This document shows, piece by piece, positions 34,815 to 45,706 of a stretch of 64,000 nucleotides of DNA (within the stretch, counting starts at the first letter, position 1; each line of letters opens with the position of its first letter). Below the pieces are notes generated by a model, which saw nothing but the letters and a program-made list of their open reading frames with translations, was not told where the DNA came from and did no database searches. The stretch is from Allium sativum (lineage: Eukaryota; Streptophyta; Magnoliopsida; Asparagales; Amaryllidaceae): NCBI GenBank assembly GCA_030737875.1, contig CM060910.1, positions 68,332,501-68,396,500 of the forward strand, written 5' to 3'. A program made the translations under genes and the position numbers.

Positions 34815-35452
34815 CCACATTTGACCATATACATTTTTGATGATGTGGGATTAACTGTATATATGCGCACATGGATCTTGTGAAAAATGCTATTTGTAAA
34901 GTTCAGTGTCTCCTTACAAGTAGCAATTAACTGATGTGTCAAGCTCAAGCAATGGTGAATTGGATAGATCCCCATGCATTGAAACAAGCATAAACAAAAA
35001 TCAAATTTCTTCAATCCAATAATGAAGGAATATTTGCTAAAATATATGACGAAGATCAACCTTATGGACGTGGGAAAATACAATTTACTTGTATATAGCA
35101 AGAAAATTCTCTTATTATGATCCCTTCGATGCCTATGTGAAAAGGGATATGTAATTAAACCAAAGGGAAAATGATGTGTTTACTTTACAAACAATGGAAT
35201 CTAATTTGTTAATTTTGAATTGCTTGTTGATTGCAACAGATTTTTGATAGATTCTCTAATTAGTTCACGCAAATTTAAGTTTTTTTTTCCATGAATAAAT
35301 AAATAGGAAGCAAATTTCTCCTTGGTGAAGGATACGCTTGAAACCCTTTTTGCACATTAAATTCCACAGCAAAAATAATGATTCCACAGAACAAACAATA
35401 TGATTGCCAACGAACCTGAACCTTATACATATTCCAGTCATTGTGAATAACA
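34815..35452. repeat. Duplicated locus, copy C, right part
   Basis: This continues the homology to about 690-1370 of copy A after Copia-2, with many small indels. No gene is seen. Copia-3 interrupts it at 35453. Confidence 0.75.
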
Positions 35453-36048
35453 TGTTGAAGTATGCGATACTATTGTAGAGAATATTTTGGATCTGGAGGA
35501 TATTTTGGATCTGGAGGATATTTTGGATCTGAAGAATATTTTGGATCTGGAGGATATTTTGGATCTGGAGAATATTTCGGATCTAGAGGAAATTTTGGGA
35601 ATTTCCATATACTTCTCTATGCCTATATAAGCTACATCAAATCCAAAAGGAGAAAACACAGAAAAATCAAGAGATTAGATCAAGATTTATTCTAATTAGG
35701 GTTTTGGCAATCCTAATCTTTTTCAATTCTTTTCACCACAAAATCAAATTTTTCTAGTAAATTTGATCATTGTAATCAATCTCTTGTACTCTTCTATTGA
35801 TATTAATAAATGTTTCTCTCTCAAAGTGGACGTACACTGACAAGACGTCGGTGGAACCACTATAAATCCCTGTGTGATTTAGTTTCTCGTTATTGCTTTA
35901 TTATTTCCATTATTTGGTGATTGTGATTGGCTTGGATAAGATTGAGATTTTTTGATTGGTTGTTTTTGCACTATTACCACGATCTCGTTTTCCGCGGCGT
36001 TGGGGATTTTTGATTTGAGCGGTCTTGAATCAAAATTCCTCCACTACA
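35453..36048 (+). repeat. Copia-3 5' LTR with 18-bp array
   Basis: This 596-bp LTR contains about six and a half units of an 18-bp repeat (pattern ATATTTTGGATCTGGAGG) at 35478-35597, followed by a TATA box. It is longer than the right LTR by exactly one repeat unit. Confidence 0.95.
35623..35631 (+). promoter_or_regulatory. TATA box of the Copia-3 LTR
   Basis: CTATATAAG lies 25 bases after the 18-bp array, in a position suited to an LTR promoter. The right LTR has the same motif near 40443. Confidence 0.6.
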
Positions 36049-36088
36049 TTTGGTATCAGAGCATTGGTGTTGGTAGATAGTTGTAGAA

Positions 36089-39000
36089 ATGCCGGAATCA
36101 GGTTCAAATAATTTATCAACAGTTGGTCCAAGTGGTGTAGCTCCTTATGTACGTGGGTCGTATGCAGTTGCTGGTTCACAATTGGTTATCGACAAGTGGA
36201 ATGGCGATAATGATTTCGAAAAGTGGCAGTGGAAGATGAAAGCGGTTCTTAGGCGGAATCGGGTACATCGCCTAGTGTTTGATACACATTTATTGCCAGA
36301 GGACATCTCAGATGTGGAGAGAGAAGAAATGGAAGAGTGGGCATTCACTACACTTCAACTTGCCATGGGAGAGAATGTTATTTCCGAAATTAGTGGTGAG
36401 ACGACTTCTAAAGGTATTTGGAACAAGTTGGAGGAGTTGTATATGAAGAAATCACTCACAAATCGACTGATCTTGTTGCGGACTTTCTTTACCTACAAGA
36501 TGAAGGAAGGAACTTCACTAAAGGCGCACTTAAATGTGTTTGATGATTTGTTAATGAAGATGAAGGCGGTAGATTTGAAGATTGAGGAGGAGCAGAAGGC
36601 GATGATATTGCTATGTTCATTACCTGAGCGCTATACTGGGTTCTCAAACAGTTTGATCTATGGCCGGGATACATTGACTCTAAATGATGTCAAGACGGGT
36701 CTTCTTAGTGAGGAATTGCGATATCAGATGAAGGAGCTGAGTGATGGTAGTAGTGGTGCCGGTAATGGTCAAGGTTTATTTGCGGAGAAAGAAAAGTCAG
36801 AGAAGAAGGGAAACCGGGGGCGTTCTAAGTCTAAGAAGCCCGGTGGAAGAGGAAAGTCAAAGGAAAGAAATGGCAAGTGCTTTATACGTAAGAAACCTGG
36901 TCACTGGAAGAATGATTGTCCAGAGAAGGGGAAGAAGGAAGTAGCATCTTCATCAGTTGCGGTGGAGAGAGATGTTGGTGAGGGAGACGTAGATGTTTTG
37001 TCGGCAGTAGCATCAGATGTTTCGGGCAGCGATTGGGTGCTTGATTCGGGGGCTTCATATCACATGACGCCTAATAGGAATTGTTTTTCTTCTTATGTTG
37101 AACGGGAAGGAAAATCAATTGTTATGGGAAATGGTGCAGTTTGCAAGTCGAAGGGAATTGGATCCGTGCAAATTCGAATGTTTGACGGAGTGGTTCGTAC
37201 TCTCACTAATGTGCGCTATGTTCCAGGACTACGGAAGTCACTTATCTCTTTGGGACAGTTGGATTCTTTAGGTTGCAAGATCATGATTGAGAGTGATAGC
37301 TTGAGGGTTTCGAAGGGTGTGCTTGTGGTTATGAGGGGTGCTAGAACTAGAGTATCATTCGGTGAAGGAAAACATGATTCAAGAGGTATTCTTGATTATG
37401 TGCACACGGATGTTTGGGGACCAGCGCCTGTAGCTTCTTTGGGAGGAGCAAGATATTATATTTCTTTCATTGATGATTTTTCTCGGAAGGTTTGGGTGTA
37501 TGTAATGAAGGCCAAGTCGGAGGCATTTGCAAGATTCAAAGAATGGAAGGCTCTTGTTGAGAATGAGAGTGGAAAATCTTTGAAGGTTCTTAGGTCCGAT
37601 AATGGCGGCGAGTATGTTTCCGGAGAGTTTCTGAATTTTTGCAAGCATCATGGTATTCAGAGGCATTTTACTACACCGGGAGATCCGCAATCTAATGGAG
37701 TGGCGGAGAGAATGAACCGAACTCTACTAGAGAAAGTTCGATGCTTGAGATTGACATCAGGTTTGTCTAAGGGATTTTGGGCCGAAGCTTTGTCAACCGC
37801 GGGGCATATTATTAATCGAATTCCATGATCGGCTATTGATAACAAAATTCCGGAGGAAGTGTGGAAAGGGAAGAGCATTGACTTGAGTTATCTTCGTGCA
37901 TTTGGCAGTCCTGTTTATGTGCATGATCCGGGGAATGATAAGCTCTCGCCTACAGCTTTCAAAGGGATTTTTCTCGCATATATGGATAGCGTCAAAGGCT
38001 ATCGGATTTGGAATCCGGAAATGAAGAAGGCTATGGTTTCTCGTCATGTTACTTTTGATGAGTCGGCTATGTTCAAGGAGAACGAAGGCTCATCGGATGT
38101 TCCGGATTTGGTTCATGGTTTATCAAAGGAGAAGTTATTGCCACTTTCACACCTAGAGAGAGTAGAGTTGTTGGAGGTGCTTGCGAGGTGAATGCGGTTG
38201 ATGTTACATCACATAGTCCACAGGATTCCTCTAGTAGTATTGGTGATGTTCACGAGCCTAGAGAAGATTCAGTTCAAGGTGGAGCTGAAGGAAGACCGGG
38301 TGATGGTATTGCTACTCGGGTTGGTCGGCGTGCTATAAGGCCACCCGAAAGATATGGTGATTGGAACTATCTTAGCTTTTGTGAGAATTTGGACTATGCT
38401 CTTCATGTAGTCCAAAATGAGCCGATGGACCTTGATGGCGTCATGGGTTCGAGTGATAGCTCGAAGTGGATTTGCGCCATGGAGGAAGAGATGCAATCGT
38501 TGATGAAGAACCAGACTTGGGAGTTGGTTCCACTTCCTCAAGGAAACCGTGCTATTGGTTGCAAATGGTTATATAAGGTGAAGGACGATGGAAGATACAA
38601 AGCTAGGCTAGTGGCTAAGGGGTTTGCACAGAGGAAAGGAAAGGAGTATGATGAGATCTTCGCACCGGTTGTGAGGCATACTTCTATCCGGATACTACTT
38701 GCATTAGTTGCTATTTACGACTTGGAGTTGTAGCAACTAGATGTGAAAACCACCTTCTTGCATGGAGACTTGGATGAAGACATCTTCATGGAGCAACCGG
38801 AAGGGTTTGATGTAGAAGGTAAGTCAGAACTAGTTTGCAAGTTGAAGAAATCACTATATGGTTTGAAGCAATCACCTAGGCAATGGTACAAGAGATTTGA
38901 TCATTTCATGCTTGAAAGTGGCTTCCATCGAAGCATCAAGGATGCTTGCGTTTACTTTAAGAGGTTAGGAAATGATTGTTGGGTGTATTTACTCTTGTAT

Positions 39001-39972
39001 GTGGACGATATGCTCATTGCTTCTAAGGACAAGGCAGAAATCAACAAGTTGAAAGAGAAATTAAAGGCGGAGTTCGAGATGAAAGACCTTGGAGAAGCAA
39101 AGAAGATCTTGGGCATGGAGATTGCAAGGGACCGAAAGCGTTTTGAGTTGAGATTGACTCAAAAGGAGTACATTAAGAAGGTGCTTTGCCGGTTTAACAT
39201 GGAGAATGCAAAGGCGTTAAATACACCTTTACCTTTACATATGAAGCTTTCGGATAAGGGATCACCTATCGGAGAGAAAGACAAGGCTTATATGGCAAAG
39301 GTGTCATATGCAAGTGCGGTTGGTAGCTTAATGTATGCCATGGTGTGTACAAGGCCCGATATTGCAAATGTCATCGGGGTGGTTAGTCGGTATATGGCTA
39401 ATCCGGGGAAATCGCATTGGGAAGCCGTGAAGGCTATACTGAGATACTTGAAAGGCACATCATCTCATGGTCTTGTTTTTGGTGGTAGTGATGGATTGAG
39501 TTGCAAGTTAGTTGGTTATTGTGACTCGGACTACGCCGGTGATAGGAATCGGAGGAAATCAACTTCCGGATATGTCTTCATACTTGGTGGTACGGCCATT
39601 AGTTGGAGATCGAGATTGTAGACCGTAGTTTCTTTATCCACTACGGAGGCGGAGTTGATAGCCGCTGTGGAAGCGGCAAAGGAGGCACTCTATTTGAAGC
39701 GACTATTGTGTGACTTGGGTTTCGAACATGAGAGTATTGATGTTCGATGTGATAGCCAAAGTGCTATACATTTGGCGGAGAATTTGGCGTTTAGCTCACG
39801 AACGAATCATATTGAAGTGAGAGAGTCATTTCTAGTAGCCATGGACGAAGACAAGCAAGTATGCCTTCGGAAAGTGCACACAAAGGATAACGCGGCGGAC
39901 ATGTTCACTAAGACATTGCCGGTTGGGAAGTTCGAGCATTGCTCGAACTTAATTCGCTTGGAGAGATGCTAG
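36089..39972 (+). pseudogene. Copia-3 gag-pol, broken
   Basis: The frame starts at ATG 36089 and is open for 579 codons, covering Gag, the protease (DSGASYHM) and the integrase core (HTDVWG, RSDNGGEY, NGVAERMNR). A TGA at 37826 replaces a probable CGA. A frameshift lies near 38110-38160. In-frame TAG codons occur at about 38731 (LEL-stop-QLDVKT) and 39619 (RSRL-stop-TVVSLS). The zinc knuckle has lost a Cys (CFIRKKPGHWKNDC). About 70 residues between the protease domain and the integrase core are missing, including the integrase HHCC domain. Reverse transcriptase (YVDDMLIAS near 38998) and RNase H are otherwise well preserved. It is not autonomous. Confidence 0.95.
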
Positions 39973-40292
39973 GTGCCACGAGGTGGCACAGTTGAGAGAG
40001 AAACTTGGGTGTAGAAGAGTATCGGTGAGAGGTTGTTGTTCTATCTTCATGGTAAGTACTCGTTTTCACTCCCGAGTACATTGTCTTTCGGTGGGACTGG
40101 TTTAGGAGTTGGATGTTTCAACACTTTATTGATGGGTGGGAGCTATGCCTGAACTCGTTAGTGAAGTGCAATGGGCGGTGGCTATGCCTGAGTTCATTGG
40201 GGAAACATTCAAGCTTTCTTGATTGAAGATAGAAGGAAATGCTTGGGTGCATTGAAGGTTGTGATGTAGATGGATATAGTATCGAGGTGGAG

Positions 40293-40870
40293 TGTTGAAG
40301 TATGTGATACTATTGTAGAGAATATTTTGGATCTGGAGGATATTTTGGATCTGGAGAATATTTTGGATCTGGAGGATATTTTGGATCTGGAGAATATTTC
40401 GGATCTAGAGGAAATTTTGGGAATTTCCATATACTTCTCTATGCCTATATAAGCTACATCAAATCCAAAAGGAGAAAACACAGAAAAATCAAGAGATTAG
40501 ATCAAGATTTATTCTAATTAGGGTTTTGGCAATCCTAATCTTCTTCAATTCTTTTCTCCACAAAATCAAATTTTTCTAGTAAATTTGATCTTTGTTATCA
40601 ATCTCTTGTACTCTTCTATTGATATTAATAAAGGTTTCTCTCTCAAAGCGGACGTACACTGACAAGACGTCGGTGGAACCACTATAAATCCCTATGTGAT
40701 TTAGTTTCTCGTTATTGCTCTATTATTTCCATTATTTGGTGATTATGTTTGGCTTGGATAAGATTGAGATTGTTCAATTGGTTGTTTTTGCACTATTACC
40801 ACGATCTCGTTTTCTGCGGCGTTGGGGATTTTTGATTTGAGCGGTCTTGAATCAAAATTCCTCCACTACA
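40293..40870 (+). repeat. Copia-3 3' LTR
   Basis: This is the 578-bp partner of the left LTR, with one fewer 18-bp unit (array near 40317-40418). It ends at the TAACA duplication. Confidence 0.95.
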
Positions 40871-41883
40871 TAACACAACTCTGTAAAGGCTGCAGTGTTA
40901 AATTTGCAGAGAAAATACCCATTACTGCGGGTGCACGACAGTTTTTGGTCATAAAACAGCAACCATACAGTTGTATATAGATATATACTTGTAACGGAAA
41001 ATCTAACCGACCATACGTACCAAACCAAGTTAACTGCTCAGTACCGAACCGACTTAACGGCCTTAATCGGTTAAGCAACACAGGGGTTAACCGGACGACT
41101 TTAACCGGATATTTTGGCTTTGGCTGACAGTTAACAATAATTAGATCGGTTTGTTAACCATTAGCCGACACTATAATCAAACAGGTTGATTTTTAAAGTC
41201 AATTAATGGCACTATAAGAAAGTAAGCTATATTTGCAACAGTTTGTGTTTGTATTTTTTGCTGGTTTTCCCTTAATATATACTACATCAAGCTCATTTCT
41301 TCATCATATGTCAGATCATTGGACACCTGCATTCTTTGCTCACTTTCTACAGCTGCATGCAACATTCTTCTGGAGTCTGCATGTTCTAATTGTTCATCTG
41401 TTCAGATTTGGCTTTGTTGCTCTTGTCGTCTGCCATACTTCATGAAGAAGCTGCACCTGTTGAGAGACGACACTCAATGCCGGCCCAAGTGGGAGTTGAT
41501 AGATCCATCAACTATGGCAACTGACTCAACTAGGCAATAAATAGATAGTTGGTATCTACAATTTGTACTTATGTAGTGTTTAAGCAGTTAGTGACTTGAA
41601 AGGATGAGAAGGGAATATTATAACTGGGGTTTTAATGGGGAATAGTATAGGTTAGAAAACAATGGACAAACTGGACAACGTGCCAAGTGCAGATTAGCTA
41701 CACCTAGTGCGGTGGTAATCGTATGATGTTGAATAAAATAAAGTATGAGTAAAATGAAGCTCATAACGTGGTGCATTTAGCACTGCTAATATTTATTGAT
41801 TTTGAGACAATTTTTTACATTCTTTAACTCGTACCCAGACGATACTAACATAAAATAACTCATTCATTTTCGTTATGCATCAA
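40871..41883. other. Spacer without a recognised gene
   Basis: This is non-coding-looking DNA. Two overlapping plus-strand frames (41233-41445 and 41319-41540) are short, start in unremarkable context and match no domain I know. A patch near 41000-41110 is rich in AACCG/CGGTTA motifs but shows no clear repeat structure. Confidence 0.45.
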
Positions 41884-42004
41884 GATAGTGTGGCATAGTG
41901 ACAAGGTGCGTATCTACCTAGTAAGAGGTCGGGAGTCTGAAACTCCCAGTAGATCTATAAGGTTGATTATTAACCAATTCCAAAAAAAAAAAAAAAAAAA
42001 AAAA
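41884..42004 (+). mobile_element. tRNA-derived SINE
   Basis: This is a short element with a box A-like TGGCATAGTGA (41891-41901), a box B-like segment GGGAGTCTGAAACTCC (about 41931-41946) and a 23-base A tail (41982-42004). This is the architecture of plant tRNA-related SINEs transcribed by RNA polymerase III. A possible short duplication (ATGCAT) flanks it. There is no protein. Confidence 0.7.
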
Positions 42005-42169
42005 TCATGCATATCCTTCATGGATTTTTGAAAGATGACGTTAATTGAGATTTAAGCTTTTGTTGATGAATAAACATGATCTATGCAGGCGTACAGCTAA
42101 TAACAAAAATATCTTTCAGCCTAATTCCCCGCTAAACGTAAAATGAAAATCAGAAAACTTAAATTTGAA

Positions 42170-42480
42170 GATTTAATAGGAAATAGGGATCAGATTGGTA
42201 AAGACGGAGGGTGGCCAAGTGTTGTAACAGGCTTTAGGCGGACACCCTTCTCACAATAATTATTGTGAGCTGTTACCATTCATCATTTCCCGTTTGCTGC
42301 CTGAAGGATCATGGTTTTCACATCACCCTAACCTCTTCCTTTATACTTACTTCTGCATTTAACTGAAACATTTTGGATGATGTGGGACTAAGCCCGGATT
42401 ATCTATATTTTAAGTGGTTGGATTGGGTTACAAAAAGATGTTATTAACTTATATCATATGACTGTAATCGTAAATGGTAC
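42170..42480. repeat. Fragment of the duplicated locus (copy D)
   Basis: This contains the 120-bp conserved segment (42187-42312), followed by a strongly diverged version of the GTGGGATAATTAAG region. The internal hairpin has changed sequence (CTCACAATAATTATTGTGAG) while keeping its pairing. Confidence 0.75.
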
Positions 42481-42720
42481 AGTTAATATTGTTATGGTTA
42501 TTGTCACAAGTACTACTCTTCTTAATAATAACACACCATTATCAATGTATATTGAAGATGTGAGTATGACAATTTGATATTGTTTCATAAAATCCTTAAT
42601 AATATGGTAGTAAAATATATATTATATGAGTTGGTGTCATACAAATTTATTTAATTTAGTGTTTTGTATTACCAAATTTTCAGTAAAATGGTTTATTTAA
42701 TTTAAAAAGTAAACCGCATG

Positions 42721-43669
42721 GTTAGTGGGGTGGAGCCACATATATTTCAAATAGGGCAGTGGATTTTTAAAAAATATTGTTAATGACACACCAAAAACGG
42801 ATAAGGGGGGTCATATTTTATTTTCACTCCATTAAAAATTAAATTGTTAAAAGGAGGCCAAATATAATTGAAAAATAAATAAAAGAACCTGATTTACCCT
42901 CCATTCAAATACATAAAACACAGTAAGAATCGATAAGAACATACCAAATTCAGTACAAAGTTTGGAAATAACTTGCCGAAAATAGATTAACAGAAGAAAA
43001 ATTAAAATCCAACATATTCGGCGATAATACATCGGAAAACATGATTTTATTCGATACTCTATCGTCGAATTTGTGTTATTGTCATGACCTGATGCGTTCA
43101 CCAAATTCGACGAGTACATACCATTTTAATTGTTCAACTTCTGCTCACCGTCAACAAATATAACGTTTATGGCCGAAAATAGGCCTCCATTTTTTCTAGT
43201 AAATTGTTAACTTTTTGGCGATTTCTTAAAGTAAATTCCATATGTCGTTCACTTTTATAAGTAAAAATCACGTTGTCTTATTTTTCAAAATTAAAATTTT
43301 CGTTTGAAATTGGTTCGTCATGAAACATTGATTAATTGTTTACTTTGAGAAAAAGAAGACGATTAATGAACAGTAAAATGTAATTAAGGTAAAACAATAA
43401 AAGAACATTTTGATCTATATTTTATAAATTATTAAGGGGAGGCTATGTTAAATGATCCTCCCCTTAGATTTTTTTTTTTGATGCAATACTCTTAGTAATT
43501 TAAACAAAAACAAAAAATGACACACCCTTTACCCTTTTCGGAGGGGCATTAACAATATTCTTCTTAAATTTAATTTGAAAAAGCGAAGTTCTAATTTTTT
43601 GCCCCATCTAAAATATGTTCCCTGCCCTACCTGAAGCCTACACCTGGCTCCGGCTCCGCCAATGACGAT
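42721..43669. mobile_element. Degenerate inverted-repeat (foldback-like) element
   Basis: The left end GTTAGTGGGGTGGAGCCAC and the right end, inverted (GTCATTGGCGGAGCCGGAG), are related. Inside, a 13-base stretch AATATTGTTAATG (42774-42786) is repeated in inverse orientation at 43547-43559, next to an ACACACC/AATGACACACCC match. These are degenerate terminal inverted repeats around a ~750-bp AT-rich core with no transposase frame. The family is not certain. Confidence 0.5.
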
Positions 43670-43789
43670 TAACATGAATTTTTCGAGTGATAAAATATTT
43701 TAATTGAATTTATACGTATAAATTATTTGGTAGAGGTAAACAAATAGAAACGGAATACATGAGTTGAGAAGTTTGGACTTCAAATGAAA

Positions 43790-45706
43790 TAGGGATCAGA
43801 TTGGTAAAGATGGAGGATGGCCCAATGTCGTAACAGGCTTTAGGCGGACACCCTACTCACACAATTTTTGTGAGTTGTTACCATTCATCATTTCCCGTTT
43901 GCTGCCTGAAGGATCATGTTAATCTCCAACCATAAACCTTCTTATTTATCTTGGTTCCATACTTGACTATATACATTTCTGATGATGTGGGATAATTAAG
44001 CGCAGAATCAAGTATCTATTTTTTTGAGCTGCTGGGTTACATAAAAATGCAATTAACTGTATATATATGCGCATGGAACATGTGAACAATCCTCCTATTT
44101 GTAAAGATCAGTGTCTCCCTGCAAGTTGCAACTAACTGATATTGTTTCCCACTGAAAGCTCAAGCAATGGTAAATACACAGGGTACAGTATCTGCTATAG
44201 ATCCATCATGATTTAAAACAAATATAAACAATCAAATCAAATTTGTTCTATCCAATAATGAAAGGATATTTGCTAAGATATATGAAAGAGATCAAACATA
44301 AGGATGTAGGAAAACACAATGTACTTGTATATGGCTAGAAAATGCACTTATTATGATCCATGCAATGCCTATGTGAAAAGGGATATAACGTTTATTATGA
44401 GTAAACCAAAGTCAAAATGATGTGTTCGATGGAACCTATTTTTGTTAATTTAGAATTGGTAGATGATTACAATAGATTTTTGATAGACGCTCTAATTAGT
44501 TCATGCACATATTTCTCCATGGTTTAAGCTTTGGTCCTTGAACAAACAAGAAGCAAATTTCTCCATGGTCAAGGATGTGCTTAAAACACAGCCTATTGGC
44601 ACATATTTACAGCAGTTTCGAACTTTTGTAGATTAACACTATTTACCTCATTAACAACTAAATACAACATATAGCAAAGCACCACAATTTCATGTTCAAA
44701 ACCTAAAACAGTAATCACAAACTATAACACTTAAACCAATATAGCATCGATCACAACAAGACAAAACTGGCATAGAGAAATCCCCATCACCACAATCTTG
44801 CAAGCAACATAATTGCTCCAAACATAGCAAATTCCAGCAAAGCACCAAATATAACCAGCATTTCATAAGTTTATCCATAGCAAGACTGCAGTAACAACCA
44901 AAGGCAACACGGAGGAATGAAAACGATCAGTTTGGAAGCCAAGTGAGGCAATCCCCTCCGTTGCTAAGCAATAGCAATGGGAAACCAATAGGTGTTGAAA
45001 CTTTTTTTAAAAACCTTTGTCAAATATGATCCCTAGCTATGCTAAGGGAGAAGGACTGGGGGTGGCAACCCCCAAGGTGGGGTGTGAAGGTAACGCTCTC
45101 GCTAACGGGGTTACGTTAAAATTTAAGGCAATCACAAATGCCTCTACTGTACCAGATTTACACACAGGCAGGCCGTGTGCTCCAATGAACAGATACACAT
45201 ATGTTATATCCATAAATAGATAAAGCCCAAGATTTTCGTAGGAAACAATGAAATCGTACATCAAACTTTTTCATTGCAAACAACTGTAACAAGAATAAAG
45301 ACAAAGTTGTGCGTACAAACTTCTTGATTTAAGCAACATACAAAAATATATTCAAGTCCAAACTGTGACTTAGTGTACGTACATGTAATCCCAAAAACAA
45401 AACAACTACATTATACCATTCTCCAAGTGGAGGAACGCCGAAATGGAATGCTAAAAACAAAACCACTGCATCTTATTTTCATATGTGTGCACAAAGATGT
45501 CGAATTTGCATGATCTAACATTGCTCATCTTATATATTAGAACCTTGACTTGTGCAGTGTTCTATAGCATCCTTTCCATATATTTTTCCAGTTGGACGGA
45601 TGACACTTTCCTGTAAAAGTTCAAAACAGCTGTTGGTCATCTATTAGATTCTACTATAAATAAATGAAAAAAAAACATATGTAATTATATGCATTTCATC
45701 ACTATA
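43790..45706. repeat. Duplicated locus, copy B, left part
   Basis: This is homologous to 541-1947 joined to 8230-8735 in copy A. It lacks Copia-1, and the target GTTAT is present once near 45204. The conserved 120-bp segment is at 43795-43919 and the GC-rich patch at 45050-45180. No gene is evident; a 68-codon frame at 45017-45223 exists only in this copy. Confidence 0.88.

Larger units (their letters stand above)
35453..40870 (+). mobile_element. Copia-3: defective Ty1/copia element
   Basis: This is a 5.4-kb element with LTRs at 35453-36048 (596 bp) and 40293-40870 (578 bp), ends TGTTGAAG/ACTACA, and a TAACA duplication (35448-35452 and 40871-40875). The primer site TGGTATCAGAGC starts at 36051; the purine tract TCGAGGTGGAG precedes the right LTR. 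The LTRs differ by about 15 substitutions plus one 18-bp repeat unit, so it is older than Copia-1 and Copia-2. The polyprotein is broken. Confidence 0.96.

Noticed and set aside
41233..41540. Two overlapping short frames as a candidate gene
   Set aside because: They have no domain, no conserved copy and no plausible promoter or splice structure.
45017..45223. 68-codon frame in copy B
   Set aside because: The homologous sequence in copy A is broken by stops and frameshifts, so the frame is accidental.
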